From an uncultured Bacteroidales bacterium (lineage in GTDB: Bacteria; Bacteroidota; Bacteroidia; Bacteroidales; Porphyromonadaceae), in contig CABTZX010000006.1 of NCBI GenBank assembly GCA_902489445.1, positions 1 through 61,397 of the forward strand: a stretch of DNA of 61,397 nt. Direction: 5' to 3'. The notes beneath the pieces were generated by a model. That model was not told where the DNA came from, did not search any database, and saw only the letters and a list, made by a program, of their open reading frames with translations. Position numbers and translations under genes: made by a program. Shown here piece by piece: positions 17,396 to 25,909 of this stretch (position 1 is its first letter; each line of letters starts with the position of its first letter).

Positions 17396-18527
17396 TACTG
17401 CCGTTTTCCTTGGAATGGGTTCGCTTACGACCCCGGCGGCGACGCTTCGGTTGCATGGCCCGATCGAAGCGTGTCAGCGAGTTTTCCGCCAACAGATCGC
17501 GATGCTTATGTGCTTCCGCATCGGTAGGTTTCTTTTCGTCCAGCGCCGGTACCGTTTCTCCCGCTTTGTTGCGTGCGATGATTTTATGCGCACGCTCGGC
17601 AGATATGGTAATTTCCTCGCCGTTTTTTACTTCTGTATTGCGGTAAACTACCTCACCGGCAAGCAGATTGCACTTCACCAGCTTATAGGTTCCCGCCTCT
17701 GTTTTGAGTAGTGCGTCGCGTGGAGGCATATTGCGTTGTGCCTCGCTGTAGCACTCAGTTTCGTAATTGATGCAACACTTCAGCTTGCTGCATTGACCCG
17801 TTATCGTTTCCGGATTATTGTTAAGCTCCTGAAGGCGGACTGATTGCGCGTTAACGCTACAGAAGTCGTGCATCCAACTGGCGCAGCAGAGTGCACGTCC
17901 GCAGGGACCGATGCCGCCAATCCTGCCGGCTTCCTGCCGAGCACCTATCTGACGCATTTCCACGCGTATGCGGAACGCTTCGCCCAGTTGCTTGATGAGA
18001 ACGCGGAAGTCCACCCTATTATCCGCGATATAGTAGAATATTGCCTTTGTGCCGTCCCCTTGGTACTCCACATCGCCTATCTTCATATCGAGGTTCAGCG
18101 CCGCCGCTATTTGACGCGCCCTAATCATTGTGCCGTGTTCCAAGGCGCGCACTTCCTCAAAACGCTCCATATCGGCATCAGTGGCTATGCGGAAAATTTG
18201 CGGAACCGGACGTACGTTTCGCCGCGATAATGAGCGTTGATAGCGAAGGAGAGCCAGTTCCCCCGTGAGCGTTACGCAGCCGATGTCCATTCCGGGCGTG
18301 CCCTCAACGGCAACCATATCGTTGCGTTTGAGCGTTAGTTTAGGCGTATTTTCGTAAATGCCCTTGCGTGTGTTTTTAAACTGCACCTCAACCCACCGGT
18401 TTTGCTGCACCGATGCCGGCAGATCGCCCATCCAATCGTATGCCCTTAGGGCTTGCCGATCGCATGCGCACCCGCATGAGTGCTGAGTATATTTATTATT
18501 ATCGTGAAGTATATTATCATTGTCCAT
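17382..18527 (-). CDS. ricT: PSP1-domain protein RicT
   Basis: 381 residues from the ATG at 18525-18527; the upstream in-frame extension lacks similarity. The PSP1 core contains the cysteine cluster GPCGRALCCASW and a second one, GQCSKLKCCINYE, expected to bind an iron-sulfur cluster. In Bacillus RicT acts with partners in RNA processing. In Bacteroidetes it pairs with gldH, as here. The tail is strongly basic (QPKRRRRGRKRTH). Confidence 0.9.
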   Translation of the reverse strand: MDNDNILHDNNKYTQHSCGCACDRQALRAYDWMGDLPASVQQNRWVEVQFKNTRKGIYENTPKLTLKRNDMVAVEGTPGMDIGCVTLTGELALLRYQRSLSRRNVRPVPQIFRIATDADMERFEEVRALEHGTMIRARQIAAALNLDMKIGDVEYQGDGTKAIFYYIADNRVDFRVLIKQLGEAFRIRVEMRQIGARQEAGRIGGIGPCGRALCCASWMHDFCSVNAQSVRLQELNNNPETITGQCSKLKCCINYETECYSEAQRNMPPRDALLKTEAGTYKLVKCNLLAGEVVYRNTEVKNGEEITISAERAHKIIARNKAGETVPALDEKKPTDAEAHKHRDLLAENSLTRFDRAMQPKRRRRGRKRTHSKENGSNESD

Positions 18528-18550
18528 TGTTATCGACGCATTATTGCGTG

Positions 18551-18558
18551 CAAATTTA
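18551..18558 (-). promoter_or_regulatory. Putative -7 box of ricT-gldH
   Basis: TAAATTTG on the minus strand, 24 bases before the chosen ricT start. It matches TAnnTTTG and supports that start over the longer frame. Confidence 0.45.
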
Positions 18559-18723
18559 CTGATTATCCCGCACTTCGTTCCCCTGCCCACCTGAACGAAC
18601 AACGCTTACATCTGCCCATCGGAAGGGGAGAAACTGACCAATATGGGGGATAATATCGTTTGCGGAAGGGACTTTGCTACAGGGAGTTCCCTACTCTTTC
18701 CCGAAGATACATACCCCCCTCAT

Positions 18724-18811
18724 TTGAAAGGTATATACCTCTCCATCGAAACCTATATACCTCTCATCCGAAACCTATATACCTCTCATCCGAAACCTAT
18801 ATACCTTTTGC
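18724..18811. repeat. 22-bp TATATA tetrad, locus 3
   Basis: Four TATATA cores at 18732, 18754, 18776 and 18798, exactly 22 bases apart. Here the bases before the last three cores are GAAACC rather than GAAAGG. It lies in the 524-base gap between divergent ricT and rpsU. The rest of that gap holds the two promoters and nothing else I recognise. Confidence 0.9.
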
Positions 18812-18912
18812 GCAGTGGCTGTATTGCTGTGGAACGTGGTGCCGGGAGGCGTTGAAGCGTCTCAACAGTGGGGGGCGGCGAATGGGATAGGTGCGGTTCT
18901 GCAATATTTTGC

Positions 18913-18920
18913 TACCTTTG
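18913..18920 (+). promoter_or_regulatory. -7 box of rpsU
   Basis: TACCTTTG, about 130 bases before the rpsU ATG, implying a long 5' leader. No clear TTG -33 box. Confidence 0.5.
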
Positions 18921-19051
18921 CAGCCGCCGGGCGGCAAAAACGTTCCGTCTATCCGTAAGAAGTAGGCGGGAGGGTTCGGTACGCACGGCGCGAAAAGAAT
19001 ATAAAGACAAAGAAAAGGTATAACAGACCAGTAACAAAGTAGGTAGACAGC

Positions 19052-19246
19052 ATGATAGTAGTACCGGTAAGAGAGGAAGATAATATTGAACGCGCTCTGA
19101 GACGCTACAAGAGAAAATTTGACCGCACAGGCAGAATGCGCGAATTGCGTAGCAGACAGGCTTTCGTAAAGCCGTCCGAAATGAAGCGTAAGCAGAGAGA
19201 AAAGGCGGTTTATATACAACGCCTCCGCGACGCCGAAGAAAACTAA
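19052..19246 (+). CDS. rpsU: 30S ribosomal protein bS21
   Basis: 64 residues beginning MIVVPVREEDNIERALRRYK, a typical bS21 start, with a very basic middle (MKRKQREKA). bS21 sits near the anti-Shine-Dalgarno region of 16S rRNA. It heads the rightward translation block. Confidence 0.95.
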   Translation: MIVVPVREEDNIERALRRYKRKFDRTGRMRELRSRQAFVKPSEMKRKQREKAVYIQRLRDAEEN

Positions 19247-19542
19247 ATTCCTCTCCCCGCCCAATTTATTTCGAGGGATAAAAGGTGTATCCCCCTCTTG
19301 CGCAACCTTTGTTGCCATGAGGGGTTTGTTGGTATCGGCACCCCTGAAGAATCATCGGCAAAAAAAATATCGGCATATCATTAAGGAGAGCAGTTATAAG
19401 GCATTAGCGCGTCAAGCTCCCGGTGCCGTACAAAATGGAGGGAAAGCGTCGAGTTCCGGTAATTTCTTTTTGCTCTTAAGATGGTGGTTCATAGTAATAA
19501 AGAGGTAACTCAGCCATTGGATCCGGATCAGTTTCTTTTGGT

Positions 19543-20763
19543 ATGAACGACGAACAGGCAACGCAGTTACGTGAGGATATGCTCACCCGCTTCGTTTCGT
19601 GGTTGCGTTACGAGCGTAATTACTCGGCGTATACGGTCAATTATTATACCAAAGACGTGCGCGCCTACTATGAATATGTATGCGGTACGCGTGATGCGCT
19701 CTTTGTTCCGTCCGAAGGCGATAAGGACCACGTGCGCGCCTGGATATCCGATTTAATGGATAGCGGGCTGAAGAGCGGCTCGGTACTGCGTAAGTTGAGC
19801 GTGGCAAAGAGCTTTTATCGGTACCTTTTTCGGGAAGGGGTGATTACGGCTAATCCTACGCGCGGCATAAAAGGTCCCAAGCAGGAAAAGGTCTTACCCG
19901 CCTATCTGACTGAAAAAGAGAGCAGTGCGCTCATCGAGGCACCTATAAACGAAGAGGATTTTGAAGAGGTTCGCGATCGGCTCATCGTGGAAACGTTTTA
20001 TGAAACCGGGATGCGTCGCAGCGAATTAGCCGGTTTGCAAACAACGGATGTGCGGCTCGATGAACATGTAATCCGTGTATTGGGGAAAGGCAATAAAGAG
20101 CGGATTATTCCCTTTGGAAGCCGTTTGGCGGAAAAAATGAAGCAATACTTAGCTCTGCGGAACAAAGAGGTAGGAAATTGTCAGTTTTTTTTCGTTACTT
20201 TGGAGTCACAGCCCATGGGGGTAGCAAGAGTGTATAAAGTTGTGCATAAGTTATTGGAACAGATACCGGGTTTGGCACGAAAGGGACCGCACGTATTAAG
20301 GCATTCCTTTGCAACGGATATGCTGAATGAGGGCGCTGAGCTGACTGCCGTTAAGGAGTTGCTCGGGCACAGCAGTCTATCCACCACGGTTCGCTATACG
20401 CACACTACCTTTAAGGAGCTGCAACAGATGTATCACGCTCATCCGAGAGCACAGACCGAAGATAAGAAAATGGAAGTAAGAATTCAGTTCGTTCATCTTG
20501 ATGCCGATAAGGCGTTGGAGGCGTTTATTCAGAAGAAGTTAGATCGTTTGGATCGTTTTTTTGATGAAGTAATTCATGCCGAAGTGGTTTTGAAAGAGGT
20601 AAAAAGCAACGATGGAAAGGATAAATTTGCTTCCATTCGTTTGGGAATACCCGGAAATGACCTTTTTGCGGAAAAAACGGCTGCATCATTTGAGGAAGCC
20701 GTAGATACAAGCATTGATGCGCTTAAGAGGCAGATAGAGAAGGTAAAAGACAGCAGAAAATAG
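19543..20763 (+). CDS. xerC: Tyrosine recombinase XerC fused in frame to hibernation factor HPF
   Basis: 406 residues in one frame. Residues 1-305 are a complete Xer recombinase: a SAM-like core-binding domain, then the catalytic Arg in ETGMRRSEL, Lys in GKGNKERII, HVLRHSFAT, LGHSSLSTT and the nucleophile Tyr in VRYTHTT. The expected end is HAHPRAQ. The frame continues without a stop through TEDKK into MEVRIQFVHLDADKALEAF, the start of a short HPF/RaiA-family protein of 97 residues. An ATG at 20470-20472 begins that second part and could be an internal start. XerC resolves chromosome dimers; HPF dimerises or idles ribosomes. The frame could be a true fusion, two overlapping products, or a lost stop codon. 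Confidence 0.85.
   Translation: MNDEQATQLREDMLTRFVSWLRYERNYSAYTVNYYTKDVRAYYEYVCGTRDALFVPSEGDKDHVRAWISDLMDSGLKSGSVLRKLSVAKSFYRYLFREGVITANPTRGIKGPKQEKVLPAYLTEKESSALIEAPINEEDFEEVRDRLIVETFYETGMRRSELAGLQTTDVRLDEHVIRVLGKGNKERIIPFGSRLAEKMKQYLALRNKEVGNCQFFFVTLESQPMGVARVYKVVHKLLEQIPGLARKGPHVLRHSFATDMLNEGAELTAVKELLGHSSLSTTVRYTHTTFKELQQMYHAHPRAQTEDKKMEVRIQFVHLDADKALEAFIQKKLDRLDRFFDEVIHAEVVLKEVKSNDGKDKFASIRLGIPGNDLFAEKTAASFEEAVDTSIDALKRQIEKVKDSRK
20470..20763 (+). CDS. hpf: HPF/RaiA-family ribosome hibernation domain (internal start possible)
   Basis: 97 residues from an internal ATG in the same frame as xerC. They contain the conserved beta-alpha pattern EVRIQFVHLDADKALEAFI and ASIRLGIPGNDLFAEKTAAS, and end in a basic helix (ALKRQIEKVKDSRK). 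The bases before the ATG (GAAGATAAGAAA) are purine-rich, which could support initiation, though Bacteroidetes rarely rely on Shine-Dalgarno pairing. I list it separately because a free HPF is the expected functional form. Confidence 0.6.
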   Translation: MEVRIQFVHLDADKALEAFIQKKLDRLDRFFDEVIHAEVVLKEVKSNDGKDKFASIRLGIPGNDLFAEKTAASFEEAVDTSIDALKRQIEKVKDSRK

Positions 20764-20805
20764 GAAGCAAATAAAGAATCGGTGAACAATTTTCGTTCCG
20801 AATTG

Positions 20806-20836
20806 TTGTTGTATCGATAATTTATTGCTACCTTTG
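20806..20836 (+). promoter_or_regulatory. Promoter of tRNA-Thr/tuf
   Basis: TTG at 20806-20808 and TACCTTTG at 20829-20836, 20 bases between them. This is the best complete match to the Bacteroidetes -33/-7 consensus in the window. It should drive tRNA-Thr and tuf independently of rpsU-xerC. Confidence 0.7.
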
Positions 20837-20922
20837 TAGTCGGTTTGCCGAAAAAGGGTTTTGATGAAAAGGGATTCCGCAGCGGCAAACCGATTGAAAT
20901 CCTGCAGAAAAAAGCAGGGAAT

Positions 20923-20994
<72 letters not shown>

Positions 20995-21143
20995 CTGTGC
21001 GGTGTGAAGGTGCAAAAAAGGAAACGCAGTCCGGAAACGTACAGACAGAAAGAATTTATTAGGTAAGAAAAAGAAAAGAGTAATTGTGCTGCCGAGGCTG
21101 TGCACATACAAAAGAAAAACTATATTACAACTGAAAAAGTATC

Positions 21144-22331
21144 ATGGCAAAAGAACATTTTAATCGGACCAAGCCGCACGTAAACATCGGTACCATTGGT
21201 CACGTGGACCACGGTAAGACCACGTTAACGGCAGCCATTACAAAGGTATTGGCTGACGCTGGCCTTTCGGAAGCGCGTTCATTCGATTCAATCGATAACG
21301 CACCTGAAGAAAAGGAAAGAGGTATTACCATTAACACCTCGCACGTAGAGTACGAAACAGCTAATCGTCACTATGCACACGTAGACTGCCCGGGACACGC
21401 CGACTATGTGAAGAACATGGTAACTGGTGCCGCTCAGATGGACGGTGCTATCATCGTTGTTGCTGCAACTGATGGTCCTATGCCTCAGACGCGTGAACAC
21501 ATCCTGTTGGCACGTCAGGTGAACGTTCCTAGACTGGTTGTATTTATGAATAAGTGCGACCTTGTTGAAGACGAAGAAATGCTTGAATTGGTAGAAATGG
21601 ATATGCGCGAGCTACTGAATTTCTACAATTTCGATGGCGATAACACCCCTATCATCCGCGGTTCTGCCCTGGGTGCGCTCAATGGCGATCCCAAATGGGT
21701 AGAAAAGATTATGGAACTGATGAACGCGGTAGACGAATGGATTCCGCTGCCTCAGCGTGACGTGGATAAACCCTTCCTGATGCCTGTAGAAGACGTATTC
21801 TCTATCACGGGTCGTGGTACGGTTGCTACCGGTCGTATTGAAACCGGTCGCGTTCACGTAAACGATGAAGTTCAGATGATTGGTTTGGGCGCTGAAGGAC
21901 GTAAAACGGTGGTAACCGGTGTGGAAATGTTCCGCAAGATCCTTGATGAAGGTGAAGCCGGTGATAACGTAGGTCTTCTGTTGCGTGGTATAGACAAAGA
22001 CGAAATCAAGCGTGGTATGGTACTTGCTCACCCGGGTGATGTAAAACCCCACAGCAAGTTCAAGGCTGAAGTCTATATCTTGAAGAAAGAAGAAGGCGGA
22101 CGTCACACTCCGTTTATGAATAAGTATCGTCCTCAGTTCTATATTCGTACTTTGGACGTAACCGGCGAAATCAAACTTCCCGAAGGTACCGAAATGGTAA
22201 TGCCCGGCGATAACGTAACTATCGAAGTGGACTTGATTTCACCCGTAGCCTGCAACGTAGGTCTTCGCTTCGCAATTCGTGAAGGTGGTCGTACGGTAGG
22301 AGCAGGTCAGATTACGGAATTGCTGGACTAA
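21144..22331 (+). CDS. tuf: Elongation factor Tu
   Basis: GTPase that delivers aminoacyl-tRNA to the ribosome. 395 residues starting MAKEHFNRTKPHVNIGTIGH. G1 is GHVDHGKTT, G2 RGITINT, G3 DCPGH, G4 NKCD and G5 GSAL, with intact domains 2 and 3. It is set between two tRNA genes, a common arrangement that places it ahead of secE-nusG and the L11-rpo genes. Confidence 0.98.
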   Translation: MAKEHFNRTKPHVNIGTIGHVDHGKTTLTAAITKVLADAGLSEARSFDSIDNAPEEKERGITINTSHVEYETANRHYAHVDCPGHADYVKNMVTGAAQMDGAIIVVAATDGPMPQTREHILLARQVNVPRLVVFMNKCDLVEDEEMLELVEMDMRELLNFYNFDGDNTPIIRGSALGALNGDPKWVEKIMELMNAVDEWIPLPQRDVDKPFLMPVEDVFSITGRGTVATGRIETGRVHVNDEVQMIGLGAEGRKTVVTGVEMFRKILDEGEAGDNVGLLLRGIDKDEIKRGMVLAHPGDVKPHSKFKAEVYILKKEEGGRHTPFMNKYRPQFYIRTLDVTGEIKLPEGTEMVMPGDNVTIEVDLISPVACNVGLRFAIREGGRTVGAGQITELLD

Positions 22332-22388
22332 ATAGAGCCCATTCCGTAAATGGCACTGAACGTGCGTAAAAAAGAGTAGTAGAAAGAG

Positions 22389-22416
22389 CGTAACGGAAGG
22401 ATTTCTTCCGGTTACG
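22389..22416 (+). terminator. Hairpin between tuf and tRNA-Trp
   Basis: CGTAACGGAAG and CTTCCGGTTACG pair around a 5-base loop with one bulged G. A pyrimidine-rich run (CCTTTCTCT) follows rather than a clean T tract. It may be a weak terminator or an RNA-processing site. Confidence 0.5.
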
Positions 22417-22437
22417 CCTTTCTCTGTACTCTTTCTT

Positions 22438-22510
22438 ACGGGTTTAGCTCAGTTGGTAGAGCATTGGTCTCCAAAACCAAGTGTCGGGAGTTCGAGTCTC
22501 TCAACCCGTG
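22438..22510 (+). tRNA. tRNA-Trp (anticodon CCA)
   Basis: 73 bases with a full cloverleaf: acceptor ACGGGTT/AACCCGT, D stem GCTC/GAGC, anticodon stem TTGGT/ACCAA with loop CTCCAAA (anticodon CCA), T stem GGGAG/CTCTC with loop TTCGAGT. The discriminator base is G. It lies between tuf and secE. Confidence 0.96.
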
Positions 22511-22573
22511 CCGGGTAGGCTATGCCGCATAGAAACGGCATAGAAACAAGAAATAGAAAGTGATAGCAGAGTT

Positions 22574-22777
22574 ATGAGCTTTTTCAATAAAATAGGTCGG
22601 GCTGTAAAGGAATCGTACAATGAATTGGTGTACAAGGTCACTTGGCCTACTCGTAAGGAGTTGACCAATAGTGCCGTGGTAGTGATGATCGCATCGGTTA
22701 TCATTGCTATTTTTGTATTCATTGTGGATCAGGTGTTTGAAAACCTAATGAAGCTGATCTACAATTGGATATTGTAA
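22574..22777 (+). CDS. secE: Preprotein translocase subunit SecE
   Basis: 67 residues, the short single-span form. An amphipathic helix with the conserved VTWPTRKEL precedes one transmembrane segment (VVVMIASVIIAIFVFIV). SecE clamps SecY in the channel that SecA (encoded at 3647-6979) drives. It has its usual place just before nusG. Confidence 0.95.
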   Translation: MSFFNKIGRAVKESYNELVYKVTWPTRKELTNSAVVVMIASVIIAIFVFIVDQVFENLMKLIYNWIL

Positions 22778-22891
22778 TAACCTATTAGTTGTCGCCATTA
22801 GTTTGGTTGTTTATCGATATAGGACAAAATGGCGGCTTAACGTGTTTGGCGCACTTATTGCATCATAGAGATAGAAAATAAGAGGTATAGC

Positions 22892-23437
22892 ATGGCAGAA
22901 CAGGATTCCCGGGAGCGTAAGTATTACGTGCTGAGGGTTATCTCCGGCAAGGAGGACAAAGTGAAAGAGATGCTTGAGAGAGAGCGTGAAATAGCTCCCC
23001 TCAAAGGATATCTTTTCGACGTCTTTATACCTACTGAAAAGGTAATGATGCAGCGCGGATCAAAAAAACGCATCGTGGAACGCCCCTCTATGCCCGGATA
23101 TATGGTTATTGAAGCTATCCTCAATAACGATAATATCTTTATCCTTCGCAACTTGCCTAATGTGGTAGGCTTTTTGGGAATGCCCAAGCCCGAGCCGCTC
23201 CCCTTATACGAAGTGGAACGGATGATGCGTAAGCAGGACGATAGGGATGAAGATGCAACCTACGATATTACTTTCCTTGAAGGGGAAAGCGTTAAGGTGG
23301 TGGATGGACCGTTTACCGGTTTCTCTGCAACCATAGAAGAAGTTTATCAGGATAAAAAGAAGCTCAAGGTGATGGTGAAGATCTTCGGAAGGAAGACTCC
23401 ATTAGAGCTTTCATATACGCAGGTAGAAAAGGAATAG
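22892..23437 (+). CDS. nusG: Transcription antitermination factor NusG
   Basis: 181 residues. An N-terminal NGN domain (KYYVLRVISGKEDKVKEML and RPSMPGYMVIEA) is followed by a KOW domain near the C-terminus (VKVVDGPFTGFSATIEEV). It binds RNA polymerase, Rho and S10. It comes 114 bases after secE. Confidence 0.95.
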   Translation: MAEQDSRERKYYVLRVISGKEDKVKEMLEREREIAPLKGYLFDVFIPTEKVMMQRGSKKRIVERPSMPGYMVIEAILNNDNIFILRNLPNVVGFLGMPKPEPLPLYEVERMMRKQDDRDEDATYDITFLEGESVKVVDGPFTGFSATIEEVYQDKKKLKVMVKIFGRKTPLELSYTQVEKE

Positions 23438-23582
23438 GAGTGGTTACGCACCGGCTTGTAGCTTTGGGAAATAGGCTATAGGCAGCCGGTAAGGGATGAA
23501 AATATAAGCGGTATGCTTCCAAATTTACCGCATTATTGCAAAACCTTTAGCGGAGTGCTTTTCTGCCGAACATAGTGAGTTT

Positions 23583-23604
23583 GCTGCTCCCAATGGGATG
23601 CAGC
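23583..23604 (+). promoter_or_regulatory. Candidate L1 operator hairpin before rplK
   Basis: GCTGC and GCAGC close a stem containing CCC/GGG around an AAT loop, with an asymmetric internal loop (T opposite AT). It sits 22 bases before the rplK start. In many bacteria L1 represses the L11-L1 operon by binding a leader stem with an asymmetric loop that mimics its rRNA site. The assignment here is inference. Confidence 0.4.
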
Positions 23605-23625
23605 TATAGTAAGAATAAGAACAGA

Positions 23626-24066
23626 ATGGCAAAAGAGATTGCTGGACAGATCAAATTGCAAATCAAAGGCGGAGCAGCTAACCCCTCTCCACCCGTTGGT
23701 CCTGCCTTAGGTGCAAAAGGGATCAACATAATGGAGTTTTGCAAGCAATTTAATGCCAGAACGCAAGACAAGGCCGGAAAGGTGCTCCCGGTGGTGATCA
23801 CCTATTATTCCGACAAGTCCTTCGACTTCATCGTAAAAACTCCCCCCGTGGCAGTTCAATTAGTTGAAAAAGCCAAGATAAAGGGTGGTTCGGCTGAGCC
23901 TAACCGTAAAAAGGTGGCTGAGCTAACTTGGGACGACGTACGTGTGATAGCCGAAGACAAAATGGCCGACCTAAACTGCTTTACAGTGGAAAGTGCCATG
24001 AAAATGGTTGCCGGAACTGCACGCAGTATGGGTATTGCAGTAAAGGGTGAATTCCCTACAAAGTGA
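23626..24066 (+). CDS. rplK: 50S ribosomal protein uL11
   Basis: 146 residues from MAKEIAGQIKLQIKGGAANP. The frame extends 17 codons upstream, but that part lacks similarity and would cover the leader hairpin. The proline motif PSPPVGPALGAKGINIMEFC and the RNA-binding C-terminal domain are intact. uL11 binds the GTPase-associated centre of 23S rRNA. Confidence 0.96.
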   Translation: MAKEIAGQIKLQIKGGAANPSPPVGPALGAKGINIMEFCKQFNARTQDKAGKVLPVVITYYSDKSFDFIVKTPPVAVQLVEKAKIKGGSAEPNRKKVAELTWDDVRVIAEDKMADLNCFTVESAMKMVAGTARSMGIAVKGEFPTK

Positions 24067-24093
24067 CACTTCTTTTAATTTGATTGAGTAACG

Positions 24094-24789
24094 ATGAGTA
24101 AACTAACAAAGAAACAGAAGGCGGTCGAAGGGAAAATAGAACCCGGCAAGTTCTACACGTTGGATGAAGCAGCTCAATTGGTTAAGGATATAACCTTCAC
24201 CAAGTTTGATGCCTCAGTGGATATGGATATCCGCCTCGGTGTAGATCCGCGCAAGGCCAATCAGATGGTTCGTGGTGTGGTTACATTGCCGCACGGAACC
24301 GGTAAGCAAGTACGCGTACTGGCATTATGCACCCCCGACAAAGAGGAAGAAGCTAAAGCAGCCGGAGCCGATTATGTTGGGTTGGAAGAGTATATCGATA
24401 AGATTAAAGGTGGCTGGACGGATGTAGATGTAATCATCACGATGCCCGGTGTAATGGGTAAGGTAGGTGCTTTGGGACGTGTGCTCGGTCCGCGTGGATT
24501 GATGCCTAATCCTAAGAGTGGTACCGTAACCAATGAAATCGGGAACGCCGTTCGCGAAGTTAAGGCCGGTAAGATAGACTTTAAGGTAGACAAAGCGGGT
24601 ATTATCCATACCTCAATAGGCAAGATATCATTCTCAGCCGAACAGATTAGAGATAATGCACGTGAGTTCGTTAATACGATTATCCGTTTAAAGCCGACTT
24701 CGGCAAAGGGTACTTACCTGAAGAGTATTTATCTCTCGAGTACGATGAGCAAAGGAATCAAAATCGATCCTAAATCAGTAGACCTCTAA
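24094..24789 (+). CDS. rplA: 50S ribosomal protein uL1
   Basis: 231 residues. The two-domain L1 protein has the signature LGPRGLMPNPKSGTVT and the C-terminal FVNTIIRLKPTSAKG. It binds the L1 stalk of 23S rRNA and in other bacteria represses its own operon. It is 27 bases after rplK. Confidence 0.97.
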   Translation: MSKLTKKQKAVEGKIEPGKFYTLDEAAQLVKDITFTKFDASVDMDIRLGVDPRKANQMVRGVVTLPHGTGKQVRVLALCTPDKEEEAKAAGADYVGLEEYIDKIKGGWTDVDVIITMPGVMGKVGALGRVLGPRGLMPNPKSGTVTNEIGNAVREVKAGKIDFKVDKAGIIHTSIGKISFSAEQIRDNAREFVNTIIRLKPTSAKGTYLKSIYLSSTMSKGIKIDPKSVDL

Positions 24790-24803
24790 GCAAACGAGTA
24801 AGC

Positions 24804-25340
24804 ATGAGAAAGGAATTGAAAGGTGCCGTCGTAGAGAAAATCTCCGGTTATTTAAACCAATATCCTCATTTCTACTTAGTTGATGTAGAATCACTGGATG
24901 CAGAAAATACGATGGCATTACGTCGTATTTGCAATAAGAATGAGGTGAAGCTATTAGTGGTAAAGAATACGCTCCTCAGACGGGCGCTCGCTGATAAAGA
25001 GGGCGTTGACTTTGCGGAGTTGTACGGCTCTCTAAAAGGGAATACCGCTATGATGCTTTCCGAAAATGCCAATGCACCGGCAAAAATCATCAAAGAGTTT
25101 GTTAAGGAGCATAAGGAATTAGGAAAGCCCGAATTAAAGGCAGCTTACGTACAGGAAGGCTTCTATATAGGCAGCGAACACTTGGAACAGCTTATAGCTG
25201 TCAAGAGCCGCGAAGAGCTTATTGCCGAAGTTATCATGTTGTTACAGTCGCCTGTTAAGAACGTTGTGTCGGCTATAGGGTCCGCAGGGCAAACGATCCA
25301 CGGATTGCTCAAAACCCTTGAAGAGAGAGAACAGAAATAA
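24804..25340 (+). CDS. rplJ: 50S ribosomal protein uL10
   Basis: 178 residues. The N-terminal rRNA-binding domain (RRICNKNEVKLLVVKNTLLRRA) and the C-terminal helix that holds bL12 dimers are both present. It is 14 bases after rplA. Confidence 0.95.
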   Translation: MRKELKGAVVEKISGYLNQYPHFYLVDVESLDAENTMALRRICNKNEVKLLVVKNTLLRRALADKEGVDFAELYGSLKGNTAMMLSENANAPAKIIKEFVKEHKELGKPELKAAYVQEGFYIGSEHLEQLIAVKSREELIAEVIMLLQSPVKNVVSAIGSAGQTIHGLLKTLEEREQK

Positions 25341-25365
25341 TAAAGAATAGTAGAATACCAATAAT

Positions 25366-25743
25366 ATGGCTGATATAAAAGCAATTGCAGAACAACTCGT
25401 ATCGCTCACCGTTAAGGAAGTAAGCGAATTGGCGAACGTACTGAAAGAAGAATATGGCATTGACCCCGCTGCTGCTGCCGTAGCTGTAGCTGCCGGTCCC
25501 GCTGCAGGTGGTGCCGAACAGGCTGAAGAAAAGACTTCGTTTGACGTTGTTCTTAAGAGCTTCGGTGCTGCTAAGCTCCAGGTAGTAAAGGCTGTAAAGG
25601 AACATTGCGGTCTTGGTCTGAAGGAGGCTAAGGATTTGGTTGATGCCGCTCCTACGAACTTGAAGGAAGGTGTGGATAAGGCTACTGCCGAAGCTATCAA
25701 AGCAGCCCTTGAAGAAGCAGGCGCTGAAGTTGAATTGAAGTAA
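25366..25743 (+). CDS. rplL: 50S ribosomal protein bL12
   Basis: 125 residues. An N-terminal dimerisation domain, an Ala/Gly-rich hinge (PAAAAVAVAAGPAAGGAEQ) and the conserved C-terminal domain (VKEHCGLGLKEAKDLVD) are present. Its stalk recruits EF-Tu, EF-G and other factors. Confidence 0.97.
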   Translation: MADIKAIAEQLVSLTVKEVSELANVLKEEYGIDPAAAAVAVAAGPAAGGAEQAEEKTSFDVVLKSFGAAKLQVVKAVKEHCGLGLKEAKDLVDAAPTNLKEGVDKATAEAIKAALEEAGAEVELK

Positions 25744-25778
25744 ACTTCCGTGGCCTGTGTAACAGGTACTTACGATCG

Positions 25779-25808
25779 AGAACTCTACCCATTGAGGGGT
25801 GGAGTTCT
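25779..25808 (+). promoter_or_regulatory. Hairpin between rplL and rpoB (candidate attenuator)
   Basis: AGAACTCTACCC at 25779-25790 pairs with GGGTGGAGTTCT at 25797-25808 around a 6-base loop, with one G-T pair. TTGGTCTTT follows, which is not a strong T tract. In E. coli this gap holds an attenuator that lowers rpoBC expression relative to ribosomal proteins. A similar role here is inferred from position. Confidence 0.5.
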
Positions 25809-25909
25809 TGGTCTTTGCTGCATAAGAGCGGCTCTACTACCCACTGACTAAACAGCATAACGGATAACAACCCCGCCCCTGCTTGTTCCTCTTTATTTAC
25901 GAATAGACA

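Noticed and set aside
19317..19508. 63-residue frame between rpsU and xerC
   Set aside because: Basic, low-complexity peptide without recognisable features; no good promoter match directly before it.
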